Assembly: GCF_025950085.1 (NCBI RefSeq)
Contig: NZ_JAPDDS010000021.1
Coordinates: 1 to 64,000 of the forward strand
Origin: Luteolibacter flavescens
Lineage (GTDB): Bacteria; Verrucomicrobiota; Verrucomicrobiia; Verrucomicrobiales; Akkermansiaceae
Direction: 5' to 3'
Length of the DNA: 64,000 nucleotides
How positions within the stretch are numbered: position 1 is the stretch's first letter; each line of letters begins with the position of its first letter. A program made the translations under genes and the position numbers. Positions 8,647 to 18,571 of the stretch are shown here, in pieces. The notes under the pieces were generated by a model. That model ran no database searches, had not been told where the DNA came from, and saw nothing but the letters and a program-made list of their open reading frames with translations.

Positions 8647-11600
8647 CTACAGGTCGAAGCTCTCGATGCGGGCACCCTTTTCCGGGTGGCTCACCAGCAC
8701 CGCGATCTTGCGGATCTCTCCGAGATTGCTGCCGGTGTGGCTGAGGTAGTCGAATTTCCCGCGCAGGTCCGTGTAGCCGTCCTTGTGGAAGATGGCCTGG
8801 CCGTTCGCGCCCTGCACATAGACCTTCACGTAGGTCTGCGGCAGCGGCAGGCGGGTTGCGCTGTCGAAGATCTGGATGGTCCGATCCAGCGGTTGCCGCA
8901 CGGTCTCGAGTGCACGGCTGTCGAGCACGCGCAATACCTTCGTAGTGCCGGACTGGGCGGCGACGAGGACATTGCCGCGGCGGAAGGCCTCCGGCAATTC
9001 CACGTCGGTCTGCCCACCTTGTAGGGCGACCTCGCGGGCATCGTTGGCGCGGATTCCGGGCAGCGAGGTTTCGTCTCCGGAGAGGAAAGGGTCCTTCGAG
9101 AACATCACCTCGAGATCCACGCTGAAAAGCTGGAGCAGCGTTTTGTCGAGGCGGTGATGGGTGAGGTGCAGCTTTCCATCTGCGGCGAGTGCGAGGTCGA
9201 GCGACGGCGCTTCTTCCTTCGGCTTCGCCTCATCCGCAGGGCGCGGGGCCTTGAGCGCGACGATCTCGTCCGCCTGGGCGACGATGGCATCGAAGCGGGA
9301 TTTCCAAAGTCCCGGCGGCAGGTCCGTGTGATTCGCCGCGATGGTGCGGGCCTCTTCAGGCTGCGACCGGTGGAAGTGGACGACGGCCTTCATGTAGTCG
9401 TAGGCCAGCTTGCCCTCCAGCTTCGTCGCGTCGATTTCATCGAAGCGGGCCAGGGCTTCCGCGATGCGGTCCTGCATCAGCAGATGGGCGGTCATCGCGA
9501 GCTTGTCCCCGTCATTCCACGTCGGCTTCCACGACAGGGTATCGATGAAGTCCTCATAATATCGGGCCGCAGCTTCGTGGGTGAGCCGCTCCTTGTCGGC
9601 GAAGCGATGGGCGCGCGGATTGACCAGCGGGTCGAATTCCAGTGTCTCCCAGCCGAGGTGGGTAACGGGACGGATCTCCAACAGCGGGCCATCGAGCCAG
9701 TCTCCGGCTTCGAGTGAACTCTCTCCCTCTATCGGGGGCAGGACGCTGTATCCCGGTTCCGCCACGAAGCCTTTCGTGTGCTCCGTTAGAGTGCCTTCCA
9801 GATATTCCCGCATCTCCGGCACCGAGCTGTGGAAGAAGCCGAAGGATGCCAGATCCGGCGAGTGGTGAAGTCGATCGCGCAGGATGGCCGATGCCTTCTT
9901 GAAGAAGTCGGGCTCCTTCATCCGCCAGCGGATGATCTTCAGATCGAGGGTTCCCAGGTTCGCCGTGCGCAGTCGTTCCAGCACCGCGTCCGCCGATCCA
10001 TCGCGGGCAAGTGAAGGCCACGAGCTTGCGTCCACGGGCGGAACCTCGGACGTGGCGCGCAGCGTGCGGGTGGCAGTGCGGGCGAGGACGGTGTCGCCTT
10101 CCGAGACCTGCAGCGGATACATCGCGAAATCCCCCGGGGCGGGGAAGTAGAAGGCAAGCCGCAGGTTCAGCACTCCATACGGCTGTAGCTCGTGCGTCAC
10201 GGAGAGTGTCGCGGGCTGGCCGCCGAGCGGGATCGCTCCGGCGGGGATCTGTGAGATCACGTCCACGCGGCGGCCCACGCCATCGGGGTTTGTCACCACG
10301 AGCGACGCGCCATAAGGAACGCCGGTGATGAAGTCGCCGGTGATGCTGTTTTCAATCTGCCGCCCCTCCACGGTGCGGAAGCGGTCATCGAGGCGGTGGA
10401 AGGTCTGGCGGACCAGCACCGGGGCATCGGGGGCGATCTTCTGCGTCTCGCGGGTATCCTTGTAGAAAAGCAGCATCGGTTCGCGGGCCTTCACTCGCAG
10501 GGTGGAGCCTTCCACGCTGGTCTCCGGGCGCCCGGCCTTGAATGGCAGGTCGAGCATCGCCAGGCAGAATAGCGCTTCGTTCACGCCGCCCGCGCAGGCA
10601 TTGAAATGCGGCGAGAGGAAGCCGCCCTTGCCATCCCATTCCGCGAGGTCGAGCCAGAAACCGTTCAGCGGGATGAATGACTCATCGGTGCTGCCACGAT
10701 GCTTGTAGTAGTTCGACTCGAACCACAGCCGCGTCTGGTCACGCTCGGAGCTCCATGAGGGACGAGCTGTCCGCTCTTCATCGGGATTGGTGAAAGCCAA
10801 GCTGTCCCGCGACATCCCCTCGGGGGCGGGTAGCTCGGCGGGAGCGAAGGGATCATCTCCCGAGGACCCCGGTGCTGCACCTAGCACGGCATCCTCGTCG
10901 GAATGAACATCGCTGGTTAACATGTCGACCAAGTCGATGTTGGTCTGGGTGTTCCGGACGACAAGGCGGTTCCCTGAAATACTGGCCGTGGCTCCTTCAG
11001 GAAACACCACTCCATTTGCTTTTAATAGCTCACCGATGCTTCTCCTCGCCATCAGTGTCGTTCCCCCCCCGCTCGCGCTAGTAAATGGATCGTCGGGGTC
11101 CGTTTCGCTTGGGGTCATCGACTCCACGAGCTCGTTGATGAAGTCAGGCGAAACGGAGTAGCTGCGGGTAATTAAGTCCTCACTCGTCCCAGTTGCCGGG
11201 AGCAAGGTCACGGCGTAGTCGTCCACCTTGTAGCGGAGTCTTGTTTTCTCGCAGATGTAGCGCAGGACCTCGGCGACCGGGACGTTGCGAAGTTCGAGCT
11301 GGTCGATCTTCAGTGCTCCCGGGTCCGTGAGCCCGCCCAGCCCGGTATTTGCCGTGCCGCCACGTGGTTTCCGGATCACCCAGTTGATGCCGGTTTGCGA
11401 GCCGAGGAAATGCATGGCTTCCTCCACGCTGGCGTTCTCGAAGTCCACCACCGGGATGATGATGCGACTCAGCTTGTTCATGATGGATGACTTGTCCCCG
11501 GCCATCGTCCCGTCCGTCGGCGGAAGCACGTTGTTCCGGGCGAGTCCCAGCGAGTCCATCGTCGCGAGATCGGTGCCGCGCAGGGTTTGGGTGAAGAGCA

Positions 11601-14600
11601 TCGTCTCCTGCTCCGGTGCCGGTGCTTCCAGTTCCCAGCGTTGCTTCAGCTCCGTCGTGATGCGCTCGCGGATGTCGGGCATCGCTTGGGCTAGCAGCGC
11701 CTTCTCGGCGGCATTGAGGCGTTGCCATGCGTAGGGCCGCAGGTGCTTGGAGAGGTCGCGGCCGAGGAGGATGTCGTCGATCACCTTCGGCTCTCGCTTC
11801 TCGGCAAGCATCGGCTTCACGTGCTTGTTGAAGAACCCGGCGTCTTTTTTCGCGAGGAAGAGATGCAGCTCGTGGCACGCGTGCTCGGAGAGGAAAGCGA
11901 GCTTCTTGCCCTCGTCCAGCGATGGCCAGTCGAGCAACGGCAGGAAGTCATTCAGTAGAGCATCGCCAGTGGCACCGGTGAGGAATTGGTGGGCCTCCTC
12001 CAGCGTGGTGAAGGCGCGCCAGTCCGCATCGATCACGCTCTCGATGGTGGCCTCCGCGCCCTTGGCGAGAGCGGCGGCGCGCCGGGTGCCAACGTGATAT
12101 TTCCCTGCGTCCAGCGGCCTCGCGAGACGCCGGTCGCGCAGCGGCGTGTCCGTGGACTTCAGTGGCAAGACGAGATGATGGCGTCCGGCGGGATCTGCGG
12201 CGACGATGTCGATGACCTGGCAATTCGCGAAGTCGGCGGCGGGCACCTCCACCCGGCCATTTGCACCGACTTCCAGATCGTAGCGCAGCACCGATGGCGC
12301 GGCGAGGAAGTCGAGGGAGGGACTGCCATCTTCGCCCGCCTGCCGCGTGCCCGGAGGAGGAGTGGGCTTGCCCCGGTTGTCGGCTGCCAAGCCGCTGCCC
12401 GTGCCGCGGCCACCACCGCCGCCCAGCGGCTCCAGCCGCATCTGGTCGATCTCATCGGTGCTCCAGCGGTTCACCAGCAGCCCGGGGCGCGGAAGCATTG
12501 AACCGGGGAAAGTCAGCGCCGAGCGTCGGTCGAGGATGTAGCGCATCTCATCGCCGACACGGCTGCCTTCCTGGAAAGCGAGGCCCGTGAAGCCGGGATG
12601 GGCCACTTCAGATGAAGGCGAAGCGAAGGGCTGCAGGGCACTGCCCGAGTCCCATGAGTGAGTGAAGCGCGAGCCGACCAGCGACACCCGTGTGCCGGGT
12701 GTGGCTCCCTCCACTCGGACCACCAGCGTTCCCGCCTCTTCGGTGGCCGCTGCAATGAAAGGCAGCGAGGGCAGATGGCGCGGGAGCAGTCGGGTAGGGG
12801 AGACCAGCAGGCCATCCCGATCGACGCCCCCGGACACCTTCACCTCGATCTCCTTGCCATCGAGGGTGAGCGTGAAGTCGCCCGCAGGCAGTCCGCGCGT
12901 GATGAGGCGGCGGTTTTCCACGGCGAGCTTGTCGAAGTGATCCCGCACCACGACGTGGTCCCGCTCCTCCGTCAGGCTCACCCGTGCATGTTCCGGCGCG
13001 GCCATGAAGCGGACCAGCGGCAGACGGAGTTCCTCCCCGGTGGAAAGGTGGAATTGATTCGGCAGGTCTGCCCATCCTCCGTCCTCATCCGGGAAATACC
13101 CGGCGGGCGCGATGTCGGAACCCGTGACCCGGACTTCGGCGATGTCGATGAGCTTGCCCAGCGCGATGCGGCCGCGGTCGTCGCTGCGGAGGGGCTGCTT
13201 GATCCACTCGAGATGATTGCGGTGCCTGAACTCGAAGGTGAGAGGGCGGGAGGGAAGCGGTTCGCCATTCCGCCCGCGCAGCTCGACCCGATGGCCATCG
13301 GTATCCCGGGTGAAAAAGACAGCACCGATGCGGCCGGTCGAGAGGATGCCATTCATCGCATACCAATACTCGGTGGCGAGGGGAAGCGGGTCCGCCCCAT
13401 CACGCGGGATGACGGTTCCGGTCAGCCGGAGCTTCAGCGAGGTCACGTCGGCAGGCACCTGGAAGGGCAAGGACATCACGGGGGCGAGCTTCAGGTCGCC
13501 GCCAATGACCCGCTCGGTGGTGATTCCTCCGCTGAGCGTGGCGATCAGCGTGAGCGAGGGTTTTTCGATCCACTCCAGCGGCAGGGCGTGGCCGTGGCTG
13601 GTGAGCTGCAGGCGCAGCAGGACATTCGCCTGACTGTCGGCGATGAGCTGCTCGCGATCGAGGTGAAAGCGCGCTTGCAGGGAGATCTGCTCGCGCCGCG
13701 GCTGGAGTGACAGTGGAAGGGCAAGCTTGCCCTGGCGGACCATCCCCACCTGACGGGAGGCTCCGGTGCGATCCGGGATGACGATGCGACCGTCCTGACC
13801 GGCGGTGAAGGTCTCGCTGCCGAGGGAAACGGTAGCGTCCTTCAGCAAGGTGCCGCCTTCATCGAAGACACGGATATTCTGGCCGTCGGCCTGGCGATCC
13901 ACGTAGGGGATGAGCCGGCCCTTTCTAACAAGTGCCCGCGACGAGACGCCGCGCGACACGCACTCCACGATCCACGCGCCCGCTCCCTCCAACTCCGGGA
14001 GGTCTAGTACTTCGCGGTGGATGGCCAGCGGCTGCTGCGGGAAGGCGAGGCGCTTTTCATGGTGCGGCACCAGGCCCTCCAGATCCAGCTCCACCGGCGG
14101 CTCGGCCTCCTCGCGCTCGATGTAGCCGGGCAGATCCAGCTCGAAGATGCGGACGAGCAGCTCCGGCGTGTTCTTCAGGTCGAGCGCCAGCTTCACCGCC
14201 GCACCGGCAGGCAGGGTGACGGGTTGGCCGGGGGCGAAGGCGATGCGCGTTTCCTTCTGCATGGCCTGCACCTCGGAGGGATCCAGCTCTGCGCCCCAGC
14301 GTGCCGGGTCCGCCCCGGCGAGGAGCTTGGCGCGGGCGTGGAGGACGCGGAGGGTCTTCTCCTCGATGAGATCCTCGAATGCGTTCGGGCTGTCTGCTGT
14401 CGCGAGGAAATGCTGGAGATAGGCCTCGATCAATTCGCGGTCGTCAACGATCGGGCCGCAGGAGGTTGATGGCTCAAAATTGGCGTCGAAGGCGATCCGC
14501 GGAATGTCTCGCGTGCTTCTCGCTTCCTTCAAGATCGAGTGATCGGCGCGGGGTATCCGTAGGTAGGCGAGGAAGTCCTCCAGTGGCATTTCCCCCATCT

Positions 14601-15492
14601 CGCGCTGGAGTCGCAGGTGGTGGTAGAGCACGTGTGCCTTCAGCGAATTCAGCGCGGGCGGGGCATTCTTCAGGAAATCCCGGCAGGCGGCGAGGTGTGC
14701 GGCATGGGCGGAGGGCTCCAGCGTGAAATTCACCTCCGAGCCCGGCAGCAGGGTGGTGAGGAAGCGCTCGGCGAATGCCTCGCTCGCCTGCAATTCCGGA
14801 ACGGCGACCAGCAGTTCCTCAAGCTGACGGCGGGTTAGCAGATTGTGGATCCTCGCGGAGCTGAAGTCGGGGCCGCGCTCCAGCTCGAGGACCTTCGCGA
14901 TCAGCGGCACCACGGCGGGATGGTCGGCGCGGTCGAGTTCCTGATGAAAGTGGCGGAGCTTGGCCTCGTCGAAGGTATCGAGTCGGTCCAGCTCCCTGAT
15001 CAGGCGCTCCTTTGAGTAGCCGCGGTAGGCCTGGTTGTTCGAGCGGGCATTGGCGGCAGCTTCGAAGGCCTGGGCGGAAATCAGGGCGGGATCGAGCTGA
15101 TCCGGCAGCTTCTCATCGGCGCGGGCATCGGGCTTACTGTCGTCGAATTTGAGGTCGAGCAGGCGGACCAGTCCATCGACAGTCTTCTGCGGCGTGGCCT
15201 CGTAGCGCAGCAGCAGCTCGCGGGTCTCCAGAGTCTGGAAGCCATCGGCATCGACCGGACTGTCCTCCCTCTGCATCGCGGCCTTCCACGCATCCATGGT
15301 CCGGCGGAAGTCATCGGTACGTCCGGCGAGCTGGTGATGGAGTGCCTGGTAGAAGAACCAATCGCGGGTCTGTGGGACCAGCCGGGTGAGCGAGCTGTCC
15401 CTGGTGGCGGGATCGGCGAAGGCTTCCTTGAACTCCAGATCCGCGGCAGCGAGGGGAAGCGCGAGCAGGAGCGAGACGAGGGTTTTGCGCAT
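8647..15492 (-). CDS. Giant secreted alpha-2-macroglobulin-like protein with an inserted secretin-N0/STN-like module
   Basis: A 2281-residue protein with signal peptide MRKTLVSLLLALPLAAA. Residues ~50-400 are helical; residues ~430-1000 contain several beta-sandwich modules that look like bacterial A2M macroglobulin domains (for example IPYVDRQADGQNIRVFDEGGTLLKDATVSL). Residues ~1100-1320 are helical. Residues ~1340-1530 (IIIPVVDFENASVEEAMHFL ... LRNVPVAEVLRYI ... LRYKVDDYAVTLLP) match the secretin N-terminal/STN pattern. Later residues return to A2M-like beta domains and end with IQIFDSATRLPLPQTYVKVYVQ and FHKDGYTDLRGKFDYLS carboxypeptidase-regulatory-like folds. The thioester CxEQ motif of classical A2Ms was not found. 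Probably periplasmic or envelope-bound; role unknown. It is monocistronic and ends 6 bp from the convergent AP2-like gene. Confidence 0.75.
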   Translation of the reverse strand: MRKTLVSLLLALPLAAADLEFKEAFADPATRDSSLTRLVPQTRDWFFYQALHHQLAGRTDDFRRTMDAWKAAMQREDSPVDADGFQTLETRELLLRYEATPQKTVDGLVRLLDLKFDDSKPDARADEKLPDQLDPALISAQAFEAAANARSNNQAYRGYSKERLIRELDRLDTFDEAKLRHFHQELDRADHPAVVPLIAKVLELERGPDFSSARIHNLLTRRQLEELLVAVPELQASEAFAERFLTTLLPGSEVNFTLEPSAHAAHLAACRDFLKNAPPALNSLKAHVLYHHLRLQREMGEMPLEDFLAYLRIPRADHSILKEARSTRDIPRIAFDANFEPSTSCGPIVDDRELIEAYLQHFLATADSPNAFEDLIEEKTLRVLHARAKLLAGADPARWGAELDPSEVQAMQKETRIAFAPGQPVTLPAGAAVKLALDLKNTPELLVRIFELDLPGYIEREEAEPPVELDLEGLVPHHEKRLAFPQQPLAIHREVLDLPELEGAGAWIVECVSRGVSSRALVRKGRLIPYVDRQADGQNIRVFDEGGTLLKDATVSLGSETFTAGQDGRIVIPDRTGASRQVGMVRQGKLALPLSLQPRREQISLQARFHLDREQLIADSQANVLLRLQLTSHGHALPLEWIEKPSLTLIATLSGGITTERVIGGDLKLAPVMSLPFQVPADVTSLKLRLTGTVIPRDGADPLPLATEYWYAMNGILSTGRIGAVFFTRDTDGHRVELRGRNGEPLPSRPLTFEFRHRNHLEWIKQPLRSDDRGRIALGKLIDIAEVRVTGSDIAPAGYFPDEDGGWADLPNQFHLSTGEELRLPLVRFMAAPEHARVSLTEERDHVVVRDHFDKLAVENRRLITRGLPAGDFTLTLDGKEIEVKVSGGVDRDGLLVSPTRLLPRHLPSLPFIAAATEEAGTLVVRVEGATPGTRVSLVGSRFTHSWDSGSALQPFASPSSEVAHPGFTGLAFQEGSRVGDEMRYILDRRSALTFPGSMLPRPGLLVNRWSTDEIDQMRLEPLGGGGGRGTGSGLAADNRGKPTPPPGTRQAGEDGSPSLDFLAAPSVLRYDLEVGANGRVEVPAADFANCQVIDIVAADPAGRHHLVLPLKSTDTPLRDRRLARPLDAGKYHVGTRRAAALAKGAEATIESVIDADWRAFTTLEEAHQFLTGATGDALLNDFLPLLDWPSLDEGKKLAFLSEHACHELHLFLAKKDAGFFNKHVKPMLAEKREPKVIDDILLGRDLSKHLRPYAWQRLNAAEKALLAQAMPDIRERITTELKQRWELEAPAPEQETMLFTQTLRGTDLATMDSLGLARNNVLPPTDGTMAGDKSSIMNKLSRIIIPVVDFENASVEEAMHFLGSQTGINWVIRKPRGGTANTGLGGLTDPGALKIDQLELRNVPVAEVLRYICEKTRLRYKVDDYAVTLLPATGTSEDLITRSYSVSPDFINELVESMTPSETDPDDPFTSASGGGTTLMARRSIGELLKANGVVFPEGATASISGNRLVVRNTQTNIDLVDMLTSDVHSDEDAVLGAAPGSSGDDPFAPAELPAPEGMSRDSLAFTNPDEERTARPSWSSERDQTRLWFESNYYKHRGSTDESFIPLNGFWLDLAEWDGKGGFLSPHFNACAGGVNEALFCLAMLDLPFKAGRPETSVEGSTLRVKAREPMLLFYKDTRETQKIAPDAPVLVRQTFHRLDDRFRTVEGRQIENSITGDFITGVPYGASLVVTNPDGVGRRVDVISQIPAGAIPLGGQPATLSVTHELQPYGVLNLRLAFYFPAPGDFAMYPLQVSEGDTVLARTATRTLRATSEVPPVDASSWPSLARDGSADAVLERLRTANLGTLDLKIIRWRMKEPDFFKKASAILRDRLHHSPDLASFGFFHSSVPEMREYLEGTLTEHTKGFVAEPGYSVLPPIEGESSLEAGDWLDGPLLEIRPVTHLGWETLEFDPLVNPRAHRFADKERLTHEAAARYYEDFIDTLSWKPTWNDGDKLAMTAHLLMQDRIAEALARFDEIDATKLEGKLAYDYMKAVVHFHRSQPEEARTIAANHTDLPPGLWKSRFDAIVAQADEIVALKAPRPADEAKPKEEAPSLDLALAADGKLHLTHHRLDKTLLQLFSVDLEVMFSKDPFLSGDETSLPGIRANDAREVALQGGQTDVELPEAFRRGNVLVAAQSGTTKVLRVLDSRALETVRQPLDRTIQIFDSATRLPLPQTYVKVYVQGANGQAIFHKDGYTDLRGKFDYLSHTGSNLGEIRKIAVLVSHPEKGARIESFDL

Positions 15493-15538
15493 GCTCCTGA
15501 TATAGGAGAGTCATGCGTGGCGGGGGAAGGGTGAACAC

Positions 15539-15571
15539 GAAAAAGCCGCATCCCTTTCGGAATGCGGCTTT
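15539..15571 (-). terminator. Terminator of the rplM-rpsI operon
   Basis: On the minus strand a stem of about 10-12 bp (AAAGCCGCAT with ATGCGGCTTT, extended by GG/CC) with a short loop is followed by a run of T. It lies 17 bp after the rpsI stop. Confidence 0.8.
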
Positions 15572-15588
15572 CGTGAGATCGTGAGCGA

Positions 15589-15984
15589 TTAGCGCTTGGA
15601 GAACTGGAAGCGCTTGCGGGCGCCGGGGCGGCCTGGCTTCTTGCGTTCCTTCATGCGCGGGTCGCGGCGAAGCACGCCGTGCGGCTTGATCACCTTGCGC
15701 AGCTCGGCATCGAAGATGGTGAGCGCACGGGCGATGCCGAGGCGGATGGCACCGGCTTGACCGTGGGTGCCGCCGCCGGAAGCGGAGACGACCACGTCGA
15801 ACTTGTTCAGCATGTTCGCGTGCTGGAACGGGGCCAGCACGGTGTTCTGCAGGGGCAGCGTCGGCAGGTATTCCTCGAAGGAACGGCCGTTGATGACGAT
15901 CTGGCCGCTGCCTTCGGTGAGGGTCACGCGGGCAACCGCGTTCTTGCGGCGACCGGTGGCGCTGAGGTTCTTGGCTTCGCTCAT
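15589..15984 (-). CDS. rpsI: 30S ribosomal protein S9
   Basis: A 131-residue S9 protein. The N-terminus ATGRRKNAVARVTL and the central GGGTHGQAGAIRLGIARAL are diagnostic, and the basic C-terminus KKPGRPGARKRFQFSKR ends in the universal KR(-like) tail that reaches the decoding site of the 30S subunit. It follows rplM by 22 bp, the usual L13-S9 order, and a terminator comes right after it. No Shine-Dalgarno sequence precedes the ATG. Confidence 0.98.
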   Translation of the reverse strand: MSEAKNLSATGRRKNAVARVTLTEGSGQIVINGRSFEEYLPTLPLQNTVLAPFQHANMLNKFDVVVSASGGGTHGQAGAIRLGIARALTIFDAELRKVIKPHGVLRRDPRMKERKKPGRPGARKRFQFSKR

Positions 15985-16006
15985 TTCAGAAAGGAGAGTT
16001 CAGGGT

Positions 16007-16438
16007 TCAGGCGATTTCGTAGGCCTGTGGCTGCTGGGCTTCGTGCGGGTGCTCGGCACCGGCGTAGACCTTCAGCTTGCCGTATTGCTGGCGACCGAGG
16101 CGGTTCTTCGGGATCATGCCCCAGACGGCGTTCTCGACGAGGAGGACCGGGCGGCGCTTGCGCACCATGCGTGGGGTTTCCACCTTCTTGCCGCCGACGT
16201 AGCCGGTGAAGCGGGTGTAGATCTTGTCGTTTTCCTTGGTGCCGGAGAGCACGACCTGGTCTGCATTCACGACGATGACGAAGTCACCGGTGTCGATGTG
16301 CGGGGTGAAAGTCGGCTTGTGCTTGCCACGCAGCAGGCGGGCGGCCTCCACAGCCACCTGGCCCAGGATTTTGTCCTTGGCATCGATCACATGCCACTTG
16401 CGCTCGATGTCGGTCGGCTTCGCGGAAAACGTCTTCAT
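16007..16438 (-). CDS. rplM: 50S ribosomal protein L13
   Basis: A 143-residue L13 protein. It begins [42 protein letters not shown] and contains the conserved [16 protein letters not shown] segment, the [10 protein letters not shown] turn and the [29 protein letters not shown] signature. It is the first gene of the rplM-rpsI operon and is transcribed from a near-consensus promoter about 70 bp upstream. The leader before the ATG is T-rich on the coding strand but has no Shine-Dalgarno match. Confidence 0.98.
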   Translation of the reverse strand: MKTFSAKPTDIERKWHVIDAKDKILGQVAVEAARLLRGKHKPTFTPHIDTGDFVIVVNADQVVLSGTKENDKIYTRFTGYVGGKKVETPRMVRKRRPVLLVENAVWGMIPKNRLGRQQYGKLKVYAGAEHPHEAQQPQAYEIA

Positions 16439-16504
16439 TGGATGGAACTGAAAAAATACCCGTCAGCGGCGCGACGGTTCACGTCTCGCGGCGAAGGGGC
16501 GCGC

Positions 16505-16533
16505 AAGCTAGGGAGCGACGCAAGGGGTGTCAA
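16505..16533 (-). promoter_or_regulatory. Sigma-70-type promoter of rplM-rpsI
   Basis: On the minus strand a perfect -35 box TTGACA (16533-16528) and a -10 box TAGCTT (16510-16505) are separated by exactly 17 bp. Transcription would start near 16498, about 60 nt upstream of the rplM ATG. Confidence 0.75.
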
Positions 16534-16699
16534 TCGGAAATCCGTCCGAAGTTCTCGGCGTATTTCCATCGGGCTTCCCCGCGCACTCGGACAATGGCTG
16601 CACAAGGGCATGCAAGGTGCTGGCAGAATGCACCGCGAGACCTTTCTTTCCTTGTGACACTCTAACTTGCGCCCCAAGCTACCGGCGATCCTGACCCCC

Positions 16700-18313
16700 A
16701 TGGTAGAGCAACTCACCGTCCAGCCGTTTTTCGACCACCTCGGCCAGGCCTGCGCTCCCCACGCCCCGGGCGTGAATGCGGCCGCCACCGCCCGTTTGGA
16801 GCGGGTGCTGAAGTCACCGGTCGATGCGCCGGGCCGTGGCATCCTGCTGCGCGCGCCTCGTGCGGGATTCGGAAAATCCCACCTGCTCTCCCATCTCCAG
16901 CAGCGTCTGGGCACGACCCATGAATTCCTGCCGATCCACCCGGTCGAGGGTTCCCGCGTGGATCCAGCCGGCGCGATCGAGGGTGCGCTGCGCCGCCTAT
17001 CACGTCCGCTGCCGGCCGGTGGTGGGCTCACCTCGCTGGATCTCCAGGCGCGTCGGCTTTTCGCTCTCGCGCTGCAGCCATTGGTCAGCTCGGGCGAAGT
17101 CCCGTGCCAGGACCGGGAGGCAGCTCTCTCCGCCCTGCGCCAGCGCCCGGTGGAAACCTTTGACTTCCACCATTCCCAAGCCGTCACGGCCCATTGGACG
17201 AAGGAGAATTTCGAAGTGCTCGGCCCCCGGCTCGCCTTGGAGCTGGGCCGCCTGACGGGCACTTCCCTGAATGAGTCTTCCTACTGGCTCGCCGCGCTCT
17301 TCCGCTTCGCCGTCGCGACGCCGGAGCATCCGGGGCGCACGGGCATGATCATCCAGTCGGCCATCGCCGAGGCGGGTGTCGAAAGATTTGCCGCGCTGCT
17401 CGCCATGCTTTCGCTCATTGGGCGGGTGGTGATCGTGGCGGATGATCTGGAAGGCCTGCACGCGGATCGTGCCGCGGCGCTGCGCTTCGCCAGCTTCCTT
17501 GCCAGCGTCCGCCAGGAGGCCCCGCGGGTGGATGCGATCGTCTCGCTGAATGACGATGTCTGGCAGAGTGCCTTCGAGCCCGCGCTGAGCGGCGGTCTGC
17601 AGGATCGTCTGGGCGAGGTGGAGGTGCGGTTGGAGCCGATGGACGAGGATGCGCTGGTTTCCCTGCTGGAAGCCCGCACCCCCGGCCGCGTCAGCGGACT
17701 GCGCCAGAGGCTCGGACTTTTCCCCGCGGAATTCTACCCGCGCCGCGTGCTGCGCAAGGTGGCGGAGCTGGATGACGAAGGTCCGGAGGTGCCTGCGGTC
17801 ATGCCCGCAGCTCTGCAGACTCCTGCTGCTATCCCTGCGGCAGCGGTGGAAGCTGCGGCTGCCGAGCCTGCACCTACTCTTGTGCCCGAGCCTGCCATGG
17901 CGGCGACGCCTGCTCCCGCCCCGGAGCGCGTTGACTTCGTTTCCACCCCGGAACCAGCGCCAGCCCTGGCCTCGACACCGGAACCCGCTGAGGCTTCGCC
18001 CATCACCCCGCCGCCTCTCAAAGAGCCGGCGGCCAAGGTCGAGTCACCGTTCGCCTCCGAACCCGTCGAGGCCGCTCCATCATTCTCTGCCCCTGCCGCC
18101 GCAAGCATCGCGCCGAAGACCCCTGCGGAAATCGAGCCCGCGGCCCGTCCCATGGTCTCGCCCTTTGCTCCCGACGCCTTGGAGAAGAGCGGGGAAGGGG
18201 AGACGGAAGCCATCGCGGAGTCGAAGCCCGCGGCCGAGCCTGTCGCCGCTGCTGGAGGGGATCGCATCGACGATCTCCTGCGCCAATTCCGCGAACGTTA
18301 CGGTCGGGAGTAA
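16700..18313 (+). CDS. P-loop ATPase-like protein with Ala/Pro/Glu-rich C-terminal tail
   Basis: About 537 residues from the ATG at 16700; a TTG at 16667 also opens the frame. Residues ~30-350 look like a STAND/AAA-type ATPase: GILLRAPRAGFGKSHLLSHL contains a Walker A (APRAGFGKS), and RVVIVADDLEGLH a hydrophobic strand with Asp-Asp like Walker B. DAIVSLNDDVWQSAFEP may hold a sensor Asn. Residues ~375-515 are low-complexity Ala/Pro/Glu, and the end IDDLLRQFRERYGRE is a short amphipathic helix. Function is not recognised; the layout resembles scaffolding or gliding/secretion-associated ATPases. It lies between the rplM promoter and tRNA-Asn and is transcribed toward the tRNA. Confidence 0.75.
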   Translation: MVEQLTVQPFFDHLGQACAPHAPGVNAAATARLERVLKSPVDAPGRGILLRAPRAGFGKSHLLSHLQQRLGTTHEFLPIHPVEGSRVDPAGAIEGALRRLSRPLPAGGGLTSLDLQARRLFALALQPLVSSGEVPCQDREAALSALRQRPVETFDFHHSQAVTAHWTKENFEVLGPRLALELGRLTGTSLNESSYWLAALFRFAVATPEHPGRTGMIIQSAIAEAGVERFAALLAMLSLIGRVVIVADDLEGLHADRAAALRFASFLASVRQEAPRVDAIVSLNDDVWQSAFEPALSGGLQDRLGEVEVRLEPMDEDALVSLLEARTPGRVSGLRQRLGLFPAEFYPRRVLRKVAELDDEGPEVPAVMPAALQTPAAIPAAAVEAAAAEPAPTLVPEPAMAATPAPAPERVDFVSTPEPAPALASTPEPAEASPITPPPLKEPAAKVESPFASEPVEAAPSFSAPAAASIAPKTPAEIEPAARPMVSPFAPDALEKSGEGETEAIAESKPAAEPVAAAGGDRIDDLLRQFRERYGRE

Positions 18314-18407
18314 ATTGATTCAGAAACCTTCCATTTTTGCCTTGCCAGCTCACGGGTCGTAGTCCCATCTTCCGCCCGCCCCGGTTCCCGGGGTTGGTTC
18401 TCCAAAA

Positions 18408-18482
18408 TCCGGCGTAGCTCAGCGGTAGAGCGGGTGGCTGTTAACCACTAGGTCGTAGGTTCGATCCCTACCGCCGGAGCCA
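18408..18482 (+). tRNA. tRNA-Asn (GUU)
   Basis: The cloverleaf folds fully: acceptor TCCGGCG/CGCCGGA, D-arm GCTC...GAGC, anticodon loop CTGTTAA with anticodon GTT (Asn), T-arm GTAGG-TTCGATC-CCTAC, discriminator G and an encoded CCA. Its 3' half from 18449 is the left attachment core of the prophage. The gene stays intact because the phage carries the 3' half. Confidence 0.97.
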
Positions 18483-18484
18483 AT
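18449..18484. repeat. attL core
   Basis: 36 bp from the anticodon stem of tRNA-Asn through the CCA to CAAT, identical to 59986-60021. It marks the left end of the integrated phage. Confidence 0.93.
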
Positions 18485-18487
18485 CTA

Positions 18488-18525
18488 AAAGGCGCATCCT
18501 CAATGGTTTGCGCCTTTGGTGTTTT
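18488..18525 (+). terminator. Phage-supplied terminator behind tRNA-Asn
   Basis: A perfect 9-bp stem (AAAGGCGCA with TGCGCCTTT), 12-nt loop, then GGTGTTTT. It begins 4 bp after the attL core and so replaces the native tRNA terminator, which has been pushed behind attR. Confidence 0.6.
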
Positions 18526-18571
18526 CTGGAGGTTGAGGGTGTGGACAGTAGATGTGGACGGTTTTGCGAAC

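Noticed and set aside
16435-17262. Minus-strand frame of 275 codons over the ATPase gene
   Set aside because: Arg/Ser-rich composition without domain pattern; the plus-strand gene has a Walker A. It is a G+C-rich antisense frame.
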